Shown here piece after piece: positions 7,855 through 15,830 of a DNA stretch of 64,000 bases. The DNA is taken from NCBI RefSeq assembly GCF_001612945.1, contig NZ_BDBK01000019.1, positions 62,001 through 126,000 of the forward strand, written 5' to 3'. The position numbers were made by a program, and so were the translations under genes. Numbering within the stretch: the first letter of the stretch is position 1; every line of letters begins with the position of its first letter. The DNA comes from Nocardia inohanensis NBRC 100128. Its GTDB lineage: Bacteria; Actinomycetota; Actinomycetes; Mycobacteriales; Mycobacteriaceae. Below the pieces are notes generated by a model, which was not told the origin of the DNA, ran no database searches, and saw only the letters and a list, made by a program, of their open reading frames with translations.

Positions 7855-8466
7855 ATGACCGCAGTCACTCCGAACACCACGCCCGCACCCGTCGTCGTCG
7901 ATCTCTCGGCCGCGACCCTGCGCGCCCGGCTGCATGACGCCCTGTCGGTCTACGTCGCGGCCATGGATTACCCGCGCGGCACCGAACACCAGCGCGCACC
8001 CATGTGGACCGAGCACACCACCCGCCCCGGCTGGCAGGCCGTGGCCGCGCTGCTCCCCGACGACGACGGCCGCCTCGACCTGCGCACCGCCCCCATCGTG
8101 GCGATCGCGTACGGGTACCACGGCGCCGCGCACCAGTGGTGGCATCAGCAGGTCTACAGCGGCATGCGGCGCACCGGATGGCCGGAACACGCTGCGCGCG
8201 ACCTGCTTTCGAATTACTTCGAGCTCACCGAACTGCACGTGCACCCCAGCGCCCAGGGCCGCGGCATCGGCGAGATCCTGCTCACCCGGCTGCTCCAGAA
8301 CCGCCCCGAACGCATGGTGCTGCTCTCCACCCCCGAGGTGGACCAGGAGGCCAATCGCGCCTGGAAGTTGTACCGCCGCCAGGGCTTCGGCGATATCGTG
8401 CGCCATTTCATCTTCTCCGGAGATACCCGCCGCTTCGCGGTGCTGGGCCGGCAATTGCCGCTGTGA
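7855..8466 (+). CDS. GNAT N-acetyltransferase (Rv2170-like)
   Basis: 203-aa GNAT-fold acetyltransferase. The acetyl-CoA binding motif A is visible as LHVHPSAQGRGIGEILLTRLL, followed by NRAWKLYRRQGF. The substrate is not evident from sequence; the M. tuberculosis gene at this position, Rv2170, is reported as a lysine or isocitrate dehydrogenase acetyltransferase. A TACTGT -10-like box lies about 40-50 bp upstream of the ATG. It may be read together with crtO, which begins 48 bp downstream. Confidence 0.8.
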   Translation: MTAVTPNTTPAPVVVDLSAATLRARLHDALSVYVAAMDYPRGTEHQRAPMWTEHTTRPGWQAVAALLPDDDGRLDLRTAPIVAIAYGYHGAAHQWWHQQVYSGMRRTGWPEHAARDLLSNYFELTELHVHPSAQGRGIGEILLTRLLQNRPERMVLLSTPEVDQEANRAWKLYRRQGFGDIVRHFIFSGDTRRFAVLGRQLPL

Positions 8467-8514
8467 ACGAAAGGGACTGCGGGTGGCGCTGATCGGGCGT
8501 GGCGGGGTCGCCGC

Positions 8515-10107
8515 GTGAGCGTGGTGATCATCGGATCGGGGCACAATGCGCTGGTCGCGGCTTGTTATCTCGCGCGCGCGGGGCATCGGGTCGAGGTGCT
8601 GGAGCGGGATACGGTGCTCGGCGGGGCGGTGTCGACCGTCGAGCGGTTTCCGGGGCATCGGGTGGATCGCGGGTCGTCGGCGCACATCATGGTGCGGCAT
8701 ACCGGGATCATCGAGGAGCTGGAGCTCGCGCGGTTCGGGCTGCGTTATATCGATTGTGATCCTTGGGCGTTCGCACCCGCGCCGCCCGGTACGGATGCGC
8801 CGCCGATCGTGTTCCACCGGGACCTGGACCGGACCTGTGCGTCCATCGCCGCTGCCTGCGGGGAGCGGGATGCCGCGGCGTACCGGCGTTTCGTACGGGT
8901 CTGGGGTGAGCGGAGCGCACGGGTCATGCGGGCGTTCGGGGCCGCGCCGACCGGCGGGAACCTGCTGAAGTCGTTCTGGGGGATGGATGCTCGCGAAGCC
9001 GCCGGGGCGACCGGGCGGGCCGACGGGAACGCGCTCTCGCGGGAGATGATGCAGACCGGGGATGCGCTGCTGGACAGCCTTTTCGACAGTGAGCGGTTGA
9101 AGGCGGCGCTGGCCTGGTTCGGCGCGCAATCCGGGCCACCCATGTCGGAGCCGGGTTCCGCGCCCATGGTCGGGTTCGCCGCGCTCATGCACACCCTGCC
9201 GCCGGGGCGGGCCGTGGGCGGAAGTGGCGCGTTGAGCGAAGCGCTGGTGGCGCGGTTGCGGAGTGATGGCGGGATCGTAAGCCCCGGTGACGCGGTTACT
9301 TCCGTCACGCGGGATGGAGACGGCTGGCTGGTCCGCACCGCGGGCGGCCGGAACCTGCGGGCGGACACCGTGATCGCGGGCAGTCACATTCTCACCACGC
9401 TGGAACTGCTGGAGCAGGGCGGATTCGACGCGGGAACGATCGCGGACTGGCGGCGGCGGATCCGGGTCGGGCCCGGGATCGGGATGGTGGTGCGGGCGGC
9501 GACCAGTGCGCTGCCGGAGTACCCGGGCGCGAAAGCCGAGGAGTCGGCGCACGGATTACAGCTGCTGGTGACCGACCGCCGGCAGTTGCGGCGAGCGCAC
9601 GGTGCTGCCATGGCGGGTGATCTGCCGCCGCGCCCGGTGGTGCTGGCGATGAGTTTCAGTGCGCTGGATCCGAGTATCGCGCCCGCCGGACAGCACCAGC
9701 TCTCGCTGTGGGCGCAGTGGCATCCGTACCAGCTGGCGGACGGTAGCTCATGGGTTGCCCATGCCGAGCGAGAAGGTGATCGAATCGTTGCCGAAGTCGA
9801 CGCGCACGCACCGGGATTCGCCGATTCCGTGCTCGAACGCTTCGTGCAGACACCGGCCGATCTGGAGCGGGAGATGGGATTGATCGGCGGCAACGTCATG
9901 CACGTCGAGATGTCCATCGACCAGATGTTCATGTGGCGGCCGCTGCCGGAAATGGCCGGGCACCGGGTCCCGGGCGCACCCGGGCTGTATCTGACCGGGG
10001 CGTCCACGCATCCGGGCGGCGGCGTGTCGGGTGCGAGCGGGCGCAGCGTCGCCCGGTTGGTCGAGCGCGACCTGCGCCCGCGGCGGCTCTCGTTCCCATG
10101 GCGATGA
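8515..10107 (+). CDS. crtO: Beta-carotene ketolase-type oxidoreductase CrtO
   Basis: FAD-dependent carotenoid-modifying enzyme of the phytoene desaturase superfamily (530 aa). The N-terminal dinucleotide-binding motif VVIIGSGHNALVAACYLARAG, ERFPGHRVDRGSSAH, FGAQSGPPMSEPG, and the C-terminal LYLTGASTHPGGGVSGASG match the Rhodococcus CrtO ketolase as I remember it, more closely than CrtI. It would introduce a 4-keto group on a beta-ionone ring. The start is GTG at 8515. It heads a gene run with cruF, lppM and the glycosyltransferase. No lycopene cyclase is in the window, so the ring-forming step must be coded elsewhere. Confidence 0.82.
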   Translation: MSVVIIGSGHNALVAACYLARAGHRVEVLERDTVLGGAVSTVERFPGHRVDRGSSAHIMVRHTGIIEELELARFGLRYIDCDPWAFAPAPPGTDAPPIVFHRDLDRTCASIAAACGERDAAAYRRFVRVWGERSARVMRAFGAAPTGGNLLKSFWGMDAREAAGATGRADGNALSREMMQTGDALLDSLFDSERLKAALAWFGAQSGPPMSEPGSAPMVGFAALMHTLPPGRAVGGSGALSEALVARLRSDGGIVSPGDAVTSVTRDGDGWLVRTAGGRNLRADTVIAGSHILTTLELLEQGGFDAGTIADWRRRIRVGPGIGMVVRAATSALPEYPGAKAEESAHGLQLLVTDRRQLRRAHGAAMAGDLPPRPVVLAMSFSALDPSIAPAGQHQLSLWAQWHPYQLADGSSWVAHAEREGDRIVAEVDAHAPGFADSVLERFVQTPADLEREMGLIGGNVMHVEMSIDQMFMWRPLPEMAGHRVPGAPGLYLTGASTHPGGGVSGASGRSVARLVERDLRPRRLSFPWR

Positions 10108-10210
10108 GCGGAGCGGGCCCACGCGAGCGCGCGCCGGGGGCTGCCGCCGGTCAGTCCGCCACGGCGCCGGACCGCACCGCGAACCGCGCTGCCGGTCGCC
10201 GCGCCGCAAC

Positions 10211-11005
10211 ATGGTGAACAGGCAAACGGCGGTTGCGGCGCTGCCTGCGGTGCTGCTCGTCTTGGTGCAGATCACCTATCCGCTCATGCACGGGGTCGCG
10301 CGCGACCGGGTGACGGTGGCGGTGGTGTTGCTCTCGGCCGCTACGGCTTTGACGCATGCGGCGATCACGCGTGGGGTGCGCTGGGCGGCCGGGTTCCTGG
10401 TGATCGTGTCCGGGGTCGGGTTCATTGCCGAGGTGATCGGGACGGCGACCGGCGTGCCTTTCGGTTGCTATGACTATGCGAGCGGGCGCATCGGGCCGGA
10501 GCCGGCGGGGGTTCCGCTGATCGTGCCGCTGGCTTGGACCGGTGGGCTGTATCCCGTGTGGTTCGTTGCGAAGTCGCTGTATTCCCGTGCTTGGCAGCGG
10601 ATTTCGATGACGGCGATCGGTGCGGTGGGGTGGGATCTGTTCCTGGATCCGCAGATGGTGGCGGACGATCAGTGGACGTGGTGCTCGCCGATCGCCGGGT
10701 TGCCAGGGTTGGCGGATATCCCGGTCACGAATTATCTGGGTTGGCTCGGAGTCGCCTTGGTGATGGCCGGGCTGCTGGAGGCGTGGGATCGGAGTGCGGC
10801 CGACAACCGGGAGGCGCGGATCGTTCCGATCGCGGTGTTCGGGTGGACCTGGCTCGGGTCGGCGCTCGCGCACGCGGTGTTCCTCGGACTGCCGGTGTCG
10901 GCGATCTACGGCTTTCTCGGGCTCGGCGTGCTCGGGTTTCCGCTGGTTCGGGCGTTACGCGCCCGTCGAATCACGCTGTGGCCGCAGGGTCATGGCACGA
11001 TGTGA
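10211..11005 (+). CDS. Carotenoid biosynthesis protein, CruF/DUF422 family
   Basis: Polytopic membrane protein of 264 aa with about seven hydrophobic segments. The motif PFGCYDYASGRIGPEPAGVPLIVPLAW and the later GWDLFLDPQMVADDQWTW carry the conserved Asp/Tyr residues of the CruF family, which adds water across the 1',2' double bond of an acyclic carotenoid end. The ATG at 10211 was chosen over the open frame from 10031 because the upstream part overlaps crtO and is not membrane-like. The stop lies 3 bases before the lppM start. Confidence 0.8.
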   Translation: MVNRQTAVAALPAVLLVLVQITYPLMHGVARDRVTVAVVLLSAATALTHAAITRGVRWAAGFLVIVSGVGFIAEVIGTATGVPFGCYDYASGRIGPEPAGVPLIVPLAWTGGLYPVWFVAKSLYSRAWQRISMTAIGAVGWDLFLDPQMVADDQWTWCSPIAGLPGLADIPVTNYLGWLGVALVMAGLLEAWDRSAADNREARIVPIAVFGWTWLGSALAHAVFLGLPVSAIYGFLGLGVLGFPLVRALRARRITLWPQGHGTM

Positions 11006-11008
11006 GCC

Positions 11009-11782
11009 GTGCAGCCGAGTCCGATCATCGCCATCGTTGAGGAAACGCTCGAATCCGCGCCGGTTGCGCGGCGACCGCGCCGCTGGGTGCGCGTCGCGGC
11101 GGCCGTACTTTTCGCGGCTCTGGCGGTCATGCTGACCGGCTGCCTGCGCGTGCAGGTGTCGATGGGCGTCTCCTCCAACGACCGGGTCTCCGGGCGCATC
11201 ATCGCGGCGGCCGTGCCGCAGAACAATCAGGACAAGGGCCCGCAGCTGAAAGCGCCCGACGCGCTCTCGTCCAAGGTGCGCGTGGACACCTACTCGCAGG
11301 ACGGGTACGTCGGCAGCCAGGTCTACTTCGACGATCTGACCTTCGGCGAGGTGCAGCAGCTGGGCAGCCTCTCGGACCAGACCCAGGGCATGTTCACCCT
11401 CCAGTTCAGCCGCTCCGGCGACCTGGTCACGCTGACCGGCCGCGTCGACCTGAAGAGCCTGCCGCCGCGCGGCTCCGACGTCCAGTTCACCGTGGCCTTC
11501 CCGGCGCGCGTCGCCACCACCAACGGCACCCGCGAAGGCGATTCCGTGGTGACCTGGAAGCTGCCCGCCGGCGAGGTCTCCAACCTGAACGCCGAAGTCG
11601 GCTACTCCGACCCCAATACCCGCTCCTTCGCGGGCTGGGCGGGCATCGTCGGCGGCATCACGCTGGCGGTCGCCGCCGTGGTCGCGGTGCTGGCCTACAT
11701 GAGCCGCAACCCCGATCCGCCGGCCTACGTGCGCGCCGCCCGCTGGATCCGCCCCGACAAGACCTTCAGCGACCGGGATTGA
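11009..11782 (+). CDS. lppM: LppM-type lipoprotein
   Basis: Membrane-attached protein of 257 aa orthologous by position and sequence to mycobacterial LppM (Rv2171). A hydrophobic segment ends in the lipobox LTGC with the acylated Cys at residue 45; a beta-rich domain and a C-terminal transmembrane helix (about 208-230) follow. The start is GTG at 11009, three bases after the cruF stop, and the stop overlaps the next gene's TTG. In mycobacteria LppM is linked to envelope lipid handling and phagosome modulation; the mechanism is not clear from sequence. Confidence 0.85.
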   Translation: MQPSPIIAIVEETLESAPVARRPRRWVRVAAAVLFAALAVMLTGCLRVQVSMGVSSNDRVSGRIIAAAVPQNNQDKGPQLKAPDALSSKVRVDTYSQDGYVGSQVYFDDLTFGEVQQLGSLSDQTQGMFTLQFSRSGDLVTLTGRVDLKSLPPRGSDVQFTVAFPARVATTNGTREGDSVVTWKLPAGEVSNLNAEVGYSDPNTRSFAGWAGIVGGITLAVAAVVAVLAYMSRNPDPPAYVRAARWIRPDKTFSDRD

Positions 11783-12924
11783 TCGCGACCCGCCTGGTGC
11801 GGGCCGGAACCACCATCGCCGTCGCCGGAGCCGTTGCCGCCCTGGGCAATCGGCTCACCCTGCGCCAGCTCCGCGATCGCCCCGAGACGGTGACCGAACC
11901 GGTCACCGTCTGCGTCCCGGCCCGCGACGAGGCCGACCGCCTCCCCGCCCTGATCGCGGATCTCCGCGCCCAGCAGGGCATTCCACATCTGCGCATCGTC
12001 ATCCTCGACGACGCCTCAACCGATGAGACCTACGCGGCAGCGGCGGCGGCGATCACCGACGATGCCCGATTCACCCTGGTGCGCAACCAGAACGAGCCAC
12101 GCCCCGGCTGGACCGGAAAAACCGCGGCCTGCGCCCGGCTCGCGGACCTGGCCGGTGACACAGGTGTGCTCGTATTCCTGGACGCGGACGTACGTTTGAC
12201 GCCGGGGGCGGTGGCGGCGGCGGTCACCGAGTTGCGGCAATCCGGGACGGCCCTGGTCTGCCCGTGGCCGCGCCAGCTGGCCGAGACCGCGGCCGAGCGG
12301 CTGGTGCAGCCGCTGCTGGCCTGGTCGTGGGCCTCGACTTTGCCGGTGGCGGTGGGGAATCGGAGTCTGCGCCCGTCGATGGCGGTGGCGTGCGGCCAGT
12401 TTCTGGTGTTCGACGCCGAGGCGTATCACGCGATCGGCGGGCACGCGGCAGTCGCGGATCGAGTCACCGAGGATCTGGCGATCGCACGAGAGCTGCGGCG
12501 GGCAGGGCGGCGGACCGCACTGGTCGGCGGCGGACAGGTCGCCTCCACCCGGATGTACCGGGGTGCAAGCGAAGTCGAGGCGGGCTACACCCGGTGGTTG
12601 TGGTCGGCCTACGGCGGATCAGCGGGCAGCCTGGCCGTCGGGCTGGTCGCGGCGCTCGCCTATTGGCTACCACCGCTGGCCGCCCTCTTCGGGCGTGGAG
12701 CGGTCCGCCGCACCGGGCTGCTGGGCTACGCGGCGGGAGTGACCGGGCGGATACTCGCCCGCTCCACCGAGCGCGGCGGGACGGTTCCACTCGCCGATAT
12801 CGTTGCGTCGCTGGCACATCCGCTATCCGTGGCCGCGTATGCACGACTGTCGACGCGTTCACATCGCGCGCACCGGACACACGCACTGGCATGGAAGGGA
12901 CGGCCCCTCACCTCGGATCGGTGA
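11779..12924 (+). CDS. Family-2 glycosyltransferase, probable carotenoid glycosyltransferase
   Basis: GT2 enzyme of 381 aa with VCVPARDEADRLPALI, the DDASTDET motif, the DADVRL (DxD-type) metal site and TEDLAIARELRRAG. The N- and C-terminal hydrophobic helices suggest membrane attachment. The start is TTG at 11779, overlapping the lppM stop by 4 bp (TTGA). CruF and GT2 genes in one carotenoid cluster suggest it glycosylates the hydroxylated carotenoid end, in the style of CruC/CruG; this is inference. The last 40 codons are duplicated directly downstream. Confidence 0.72.
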   Translation: MIATRLVRAGTTIAVAGAVAALGNRLTLRQLRDRPETVTEPVTVCVPARDEADRLPALIADLRAQQGIPHLRIVILDDASTDETYAAAAAAITDDARFTLVRNQNEPRPGWTGKTAACARLADLAGDTGVLVFLDADVRLTPGAVAAAVTELRQSGTALVCPWPRQLAETAAERLVQPLLAWSWASTLPVAVGNRSLRPSMAVACGQFLVFDAEAYHAIGGHAAVADRVTEDLAIARELRRAGRRTALVGGGQVASTRMYRGASEVEAGYTRWLWSAYGGSAGSLAVGLVAALAYWLPPLAALFGRGAVRRTGLLGYAAGVTGRILARSTERGGTVPLADIVASLAHPLSVAAYARLSTRSHRAHRTHALAWKGRPLTSDR

Positions 12925-13235
12925 GCCAGGCCGCAGCTCCTGCGGCGGGTGTGGCTACAGAACGCAGAACATAGAACGCCACAAGCGCGTATCCACCGCC
13001 CGGCAGGGCGACACCGCGCGCCGATACCCGTTGCGTCGCTGGCACAACCGGCGTCGGTGGCCGCGTACGCACGACTGTCGGCACGTTCACATCGCGCGCA
13101 CCGGACACACGCACTGGCACGGAAGAGTCGGCCACTGACCCCGGATCAGTGAGCTGGGAATCAGCCCTCGCGGCGGGCGCGTCTACCGAGCGCGGAACTA
13201 GAACGCCACAAGCGCGTATCCACCGCCCGGCGACG
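12802..13235 (+). repeat. Direct tandem duplication of the glycosyltransferase 3' end
   Basis: About 207 bp from 12802 is repeated from 13030, an offset of 228 bp, beginning GTTGCGTCGCTGGCAC in both and ending near CGTATCCACCGCCCGGC. The copies differ at scattered positions and by small indels. The first contains the gene's 3' end and stop plus about 80 bp of downstream sequence. Confidence 0.85.
12949..13152 (+). pseudogene. Truncated copy of the glycosyltransferase C-terminus
   Basis: The second repeat unit keeps the glycosyltransferase frame: from 13031 it reads VASLAQPASVAAYARLSAR and ends RPLTPDQ, against VASLAHPLSVAAYARLSTR and RPLTSDR in the intact gene. Only about 40 codons are homologous; the upstream part is non-homologous. 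It lacks every catalytic motif and is probably a non-functional remnant. Confidence 0.7.
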
Positions 13236-13280
13236 CGTTACAGCCGCCGACATCGAAGCCGCGGAGCCTATCCGTCGCGG

Positions 13281-13395
13281 CCGATCCGATTTCGTTGCCG
13301 TTAGATCAGTTCTGCTGCCACCGACCTGGTTTCATTGCCGACGGGCCAGCTCTGTTGCGGCCGAGCTGGTTTCACTGTCGACGGGCGAGTTTCAG
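13281..13395. repeat. 40-bp tandem repeat, about 2.9 units
   Basis: Units start at 13281, 13321 and 13361 with CCGATCCGATTTCGTTGCCG, CCGACCTGGTTTCATTGCCG and CCGAGCTGGTTTCACTGTCG. The third unit runs to the stop codon of the secreted-protein gene at 13392. Nothing else is evident between 13236 and 13391. Confidence 0.75.
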
Positions 13396-14168
13396 GGGAC
13401 GGGGGTGATTCCGACGGTCGGGAAGAAGAAGCAGGAGTTCTGGCCGTTGCGGACGACGCCGAACATGGCGGCCAGGACGGTGCCCGAGCCGGTGTCGACC
13501 GGGACGGCGCGGACGCCGCCGCGGGGCAGGGCGCTGGTGAAGAAGTCGCTGACGGCTTGTTCGACCACGGGGCGGAGTTCGACCGGGACTTGCGGCGGGA
13601 TCATGTTGTTGACGACCTGGGCCATCGAACCCATCGGGGCCGCGCCGCCGCGGCCGGTGGTGAGGTTGAGCCAGATGACCTGCATGCCCGAGGTATCGGC
13701 GCCGTCGGCGTTGAGACCGTAGGGGACGAAGGCGAACATGGTCTGGCCCGCTTTGACGGCCGAGAGGTCGAGGCCGGGGATGGAGACCGCGTAGCGGGGC
13801 CAAGGGCCGGGGATCGCGCCCGCTACGGCGGGGGCGAGGCCGAGCGCGGTGCCGTTCAGGCAGAACGGGGAGGCGGTCGGGTAGAGGAACGGCTCGACGC
13901 CCAAAGCCTGTAGGCCGTCGAGGGTTTGGCCGTAGACGGAGAACCAGTCGGCTGGGGCGGCGGCCTGACCGGCGCGGTTGATGGCGGCCAGCATGGCGGC
14001 GGCCTGGGCGGTGCCCGTTGCGGGAGCGGCGAACTGGTCGGCTCCGGCCGCGGGGGCGATGACTTGCGGTTCGCCGGATGGCGCGGCGGTTGCCGGGCCG
14101 GTGGCGGTGAGCACGGCGCAGGCCCCGAGCACGCCCGCGATACGGATGAGATCGGTCATCACAGGCAT
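13392..14168 (-). CDS. Secreted protein of unknown function
   Basis: 258-aa protein with a typical signal peptide (hydrophobic LGACAVLTATGPATAAP, likely cleavage after about residue 29). The mature part is rich in Ala, Gly, Pro and hydrophobic residues, has two Cys (CLNG and NSCFFFP) that could form a disulfide, and ends FFPTVGITPVP. It looks like the family of small secreted proteins common in Nocardia and mycobacteria, but I cannot name it. A start at the third codon down (ATG at 14159) is also possible. The gene reads towards the tandem repeats. Confidence 0.7.
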   Translation of the reverse strand: MPVMTDLIRIAGVLGACAVLTATGPATAAPSGEPQVIAPAAGADQFAAPATGTAQAAAMLAAINRAGQAAAPADWFSVYGQTLDGLQALGVEPFLYPTASPFCLNGTALGLAPAVAGAIPGPWPRYAVSIPGLDLSAVKAGQTMFAFVPYGLNADGADTSGMQVIWLNLTTGRGGAAPMGSMAQVVNNMIPPQVPVELRPVVEQAVSDFFTSALPRGGVRAVPVDTGSGTVLAAMFGVVRNGQNSCFFFPTVGITPVP

Positions 14169-14245
14169 TCGCTCGCTCCCCTCGAAATCATGGTCCGAAG
14201 GGGGACGGTACTCCGCCTACCAGCGAAGTCCTGGTATTTCACTCG

Positions 14246-14273
14246 GCACGCCGGGCGTTGTGACCCGGCGTGC
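14246..14273 (-). terminator. Hairpin after metF
   Basis: GCACGCCGGG at 14246-14255 pairs perfectly with CCCGGCGTGC at 14264-14273 (8-base loop). It follows the metF stop on the minus strand, but there is no T run, so its terminator role is uncertain. Confidence 0.5.
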
Positions 14274-14284
14274 GTGAGCGGATA

Positions 14285-15283
14285 TCAGGCGGGCGCGGGA
14301 GCCGCCGACACCGTGTAGCCGAGGTTCGCCAGCACTTCGCTGGTGGCCTTGGCGAAATTCAGGGTGATGAAGTGCAGGCAGGGCGCGCCCTCGTCGATGA
14401 GCCGCTGCGCCATCTCGGTGGCGATCTCGATACCGGCGGCGCGCACCGCGGCGCGATCCTCCTCCGGGCCGTCGCCGGCCGCCTTGCGCAGGCGTTCCAG
14501 CACGGCGGTGGGCAGTTCCCGGCCCGACAGTTCGACCGCGCGCTGCACGGTGCGCAGCGAGGTGATCGGCATCAGCTCGGGAATGATCGGCTTGTCGCCC
14601 TCGACCGGATCATGCTTTGCCACGCGGTCGCGCAGGCGCAGATAGTGATCGACGTCGAAGAACATCTGGGTGATCGAATACTCCGCGCCCGCACGCAGTT
14701 TCGCGGCCAGGTGCGCGGTGTCCTGCTCGAGGCTGGTGGAGCGCGGATGCCCCTGCGGGAACGAGGCCACGCCGACATGGAAGTCGCCGAGGTCGCGCAC
14801 CATGCGCACCAGCTCGTCGGCGTATTCGACGCCTTCGGGATGCTGCACCCACTCCCCCAGCGGGTCGCCCGGCGGATCACCGCGCAGCACCAGGAGATTC
14901 CGGATCCCCGAATCCGCGTAGGCGCCGACGATCGAACGCAATTCGGCGACACTGTGATCCACGGCGGTCAGATGCGCCACCGTCAGCAGCGTGGTCTCGC
15001 GCGCCAGCTGACCGGTCACCCGGATGGTGCGATCACGGGTCGAACCGCCCGCACCGTAAGTCATCGACACGAACGCCGGATGCAGCCGCTCGAACTCCCG
15101 CGCCGCCCGCCACAACCGAGCCTCACCGGCCGCGTCACGCGGCGGATTGAACTCGACCGAGAACGGAATCGACCCATCGGGCCGCGGGCCCAGCTGCTGC
15201 ACCACCGAGCGAGTTCCGGACACTTGCGGTGTGCGGGAAACTCGGCCAGGGGTCGAATATCCCCGTACATTGTCGAAACTCAC
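14285..15283 (-). CDS. metF: Methylenetetrahydrofolate reductase (MetF family, Rv2172c-like)
   Basis: Folate enzyme of 332 aa that reduces 5,10-methylene-THF to 5-methyl-THF for methionine synthesis. The TIM-barrel motifs FSVEFNPPRD, FVSMTYGAGGSTRDRT, HLTAVDHS, NLLVLRGDPPG and EYSITQMFFDVDHY are clear. The start is GTG at 15283. TAAAAT on the minus strand ends only 6 bases before it, so the mRNA is probably leaderless. In M. tuberculosis Rv2172c also sits beside idsA2. Family is secure; the electron donor is not shown by sequence. Confidence 0.88.
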   Translation of the reverse strand: MSFDNVRGYSTPGRVSRTPQVSGTRSVVQQLGPRPDGSIPFSVEFNPPRDAAGEARLWRAAREFERLHPAFVSMTYGAGGSTRDRTIRVTGQLARETTLLTVAHLTAVDHSVAELRSIVGAYADSGIRNLLVLRGDPPGDPLGEWVQHPEGVEYADELVRMVRDLGDFHVGVASFPQGHPRSTSLEQDTAHLAAKLRAGAEYSITQMFFDVDHYLRLRDRVAKHDPVEGDKPIIPELMPITSLRTVQRAVELSGRELPTAVLERLRKAAGDGPEEDRAAVRAAGIEIATEMAQRLIDEGAPCLHFITLNFAKATSEVLANLGYTVSAAPAPA

Positions 15284-15295
15284 CCGGCCATTTTA
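15284..15295 (-). promoter_or_regulatory. Leaderless promoter of metF
   Basis: On the minus strand TAAAAT (15295-15290) is followed by six bases and the GTG start at 15283. A transcript starting 6-7 bases after this -10 box would begin at the start codon. No ribosome-binding site is present. Confidence 0.5.
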
Positions 15296-15485
15296 AGGGT
15301 CGGCCGACACGCTCGACGGGGGCCCCGGCACTCGAGGCCGGGCGACAGCCTCGATGCGCTGCGACTTCGCCCGCAGGCCGGGCCGCGCCGACCCGCGCCG
15401 GGCATTCGGCAGCATCCAACTCGCCGACCGGGTCCAGCCTGCACGACGGCGAGCGCTCGGTGCTCGGCACCGCGCTGCCCGGCTA

Positions 15486-15651
15486 CCGAGATGCGCAGAC
15501 CTCCCGCGACCACCGAGATGCGCAGGCCCCACGACAACCGAGATCCGCAGCCCCCGCGACCACCGAGATCCGCAGCCCCACGACAACCGAGATCCGCAGC
15601 CCCCGCGACCACCGAGATGCGCAGACCCTCGCAGCCACTGAGATTGCGCGG
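15486..15651 (+). repeat. 24-27 bp tandem repeat, seven units
   Basis: Units begin CCGAGAT(G/C)CGCAG at 15486, 15513, 15538, 15563, 15587 and 15612, with a degenerate CTGAGATTGCGC at 15638. Two spacer types, CCCGCGACCA and CCACGACAA, alternate over most of the array. It lies in the 547-bp gap between divergent metF and idsA2; the rest of the gap shows only weak promoter-like sequence (TACAGT at 15766). Confidence 0.85.
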
Positions 15652-15830
15652 ACGGAGAGCCACGTCGCGGCTCGTCGCGTCATGCACCCGGCCGCCCCGC
15701 GGAACGCGCCCGCAGGGCGGCGGTGCTGTTGTGCGACCGATGCGGTGCGGGGACCGGGCGCTCGGTACAGTCGGCGGCGGGGATTCGTCGGCGTCGCGCG
15801 GGGAGCGCGGCCACAGCTCAGGAGGTTCCT

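Noticed and set aside
12925..13395. Insertion sequence remnant
   Set aside because: No transposase coding or terminal inverted repeats; the similarity is fully explained by duplication of the glycosyltransferase gene end.
15486..15651. CRISPR array
   Set aside because: The 24-27 bp units follow each other without unique spacers and no cas gene is near, so it is a plain tandem repeat.
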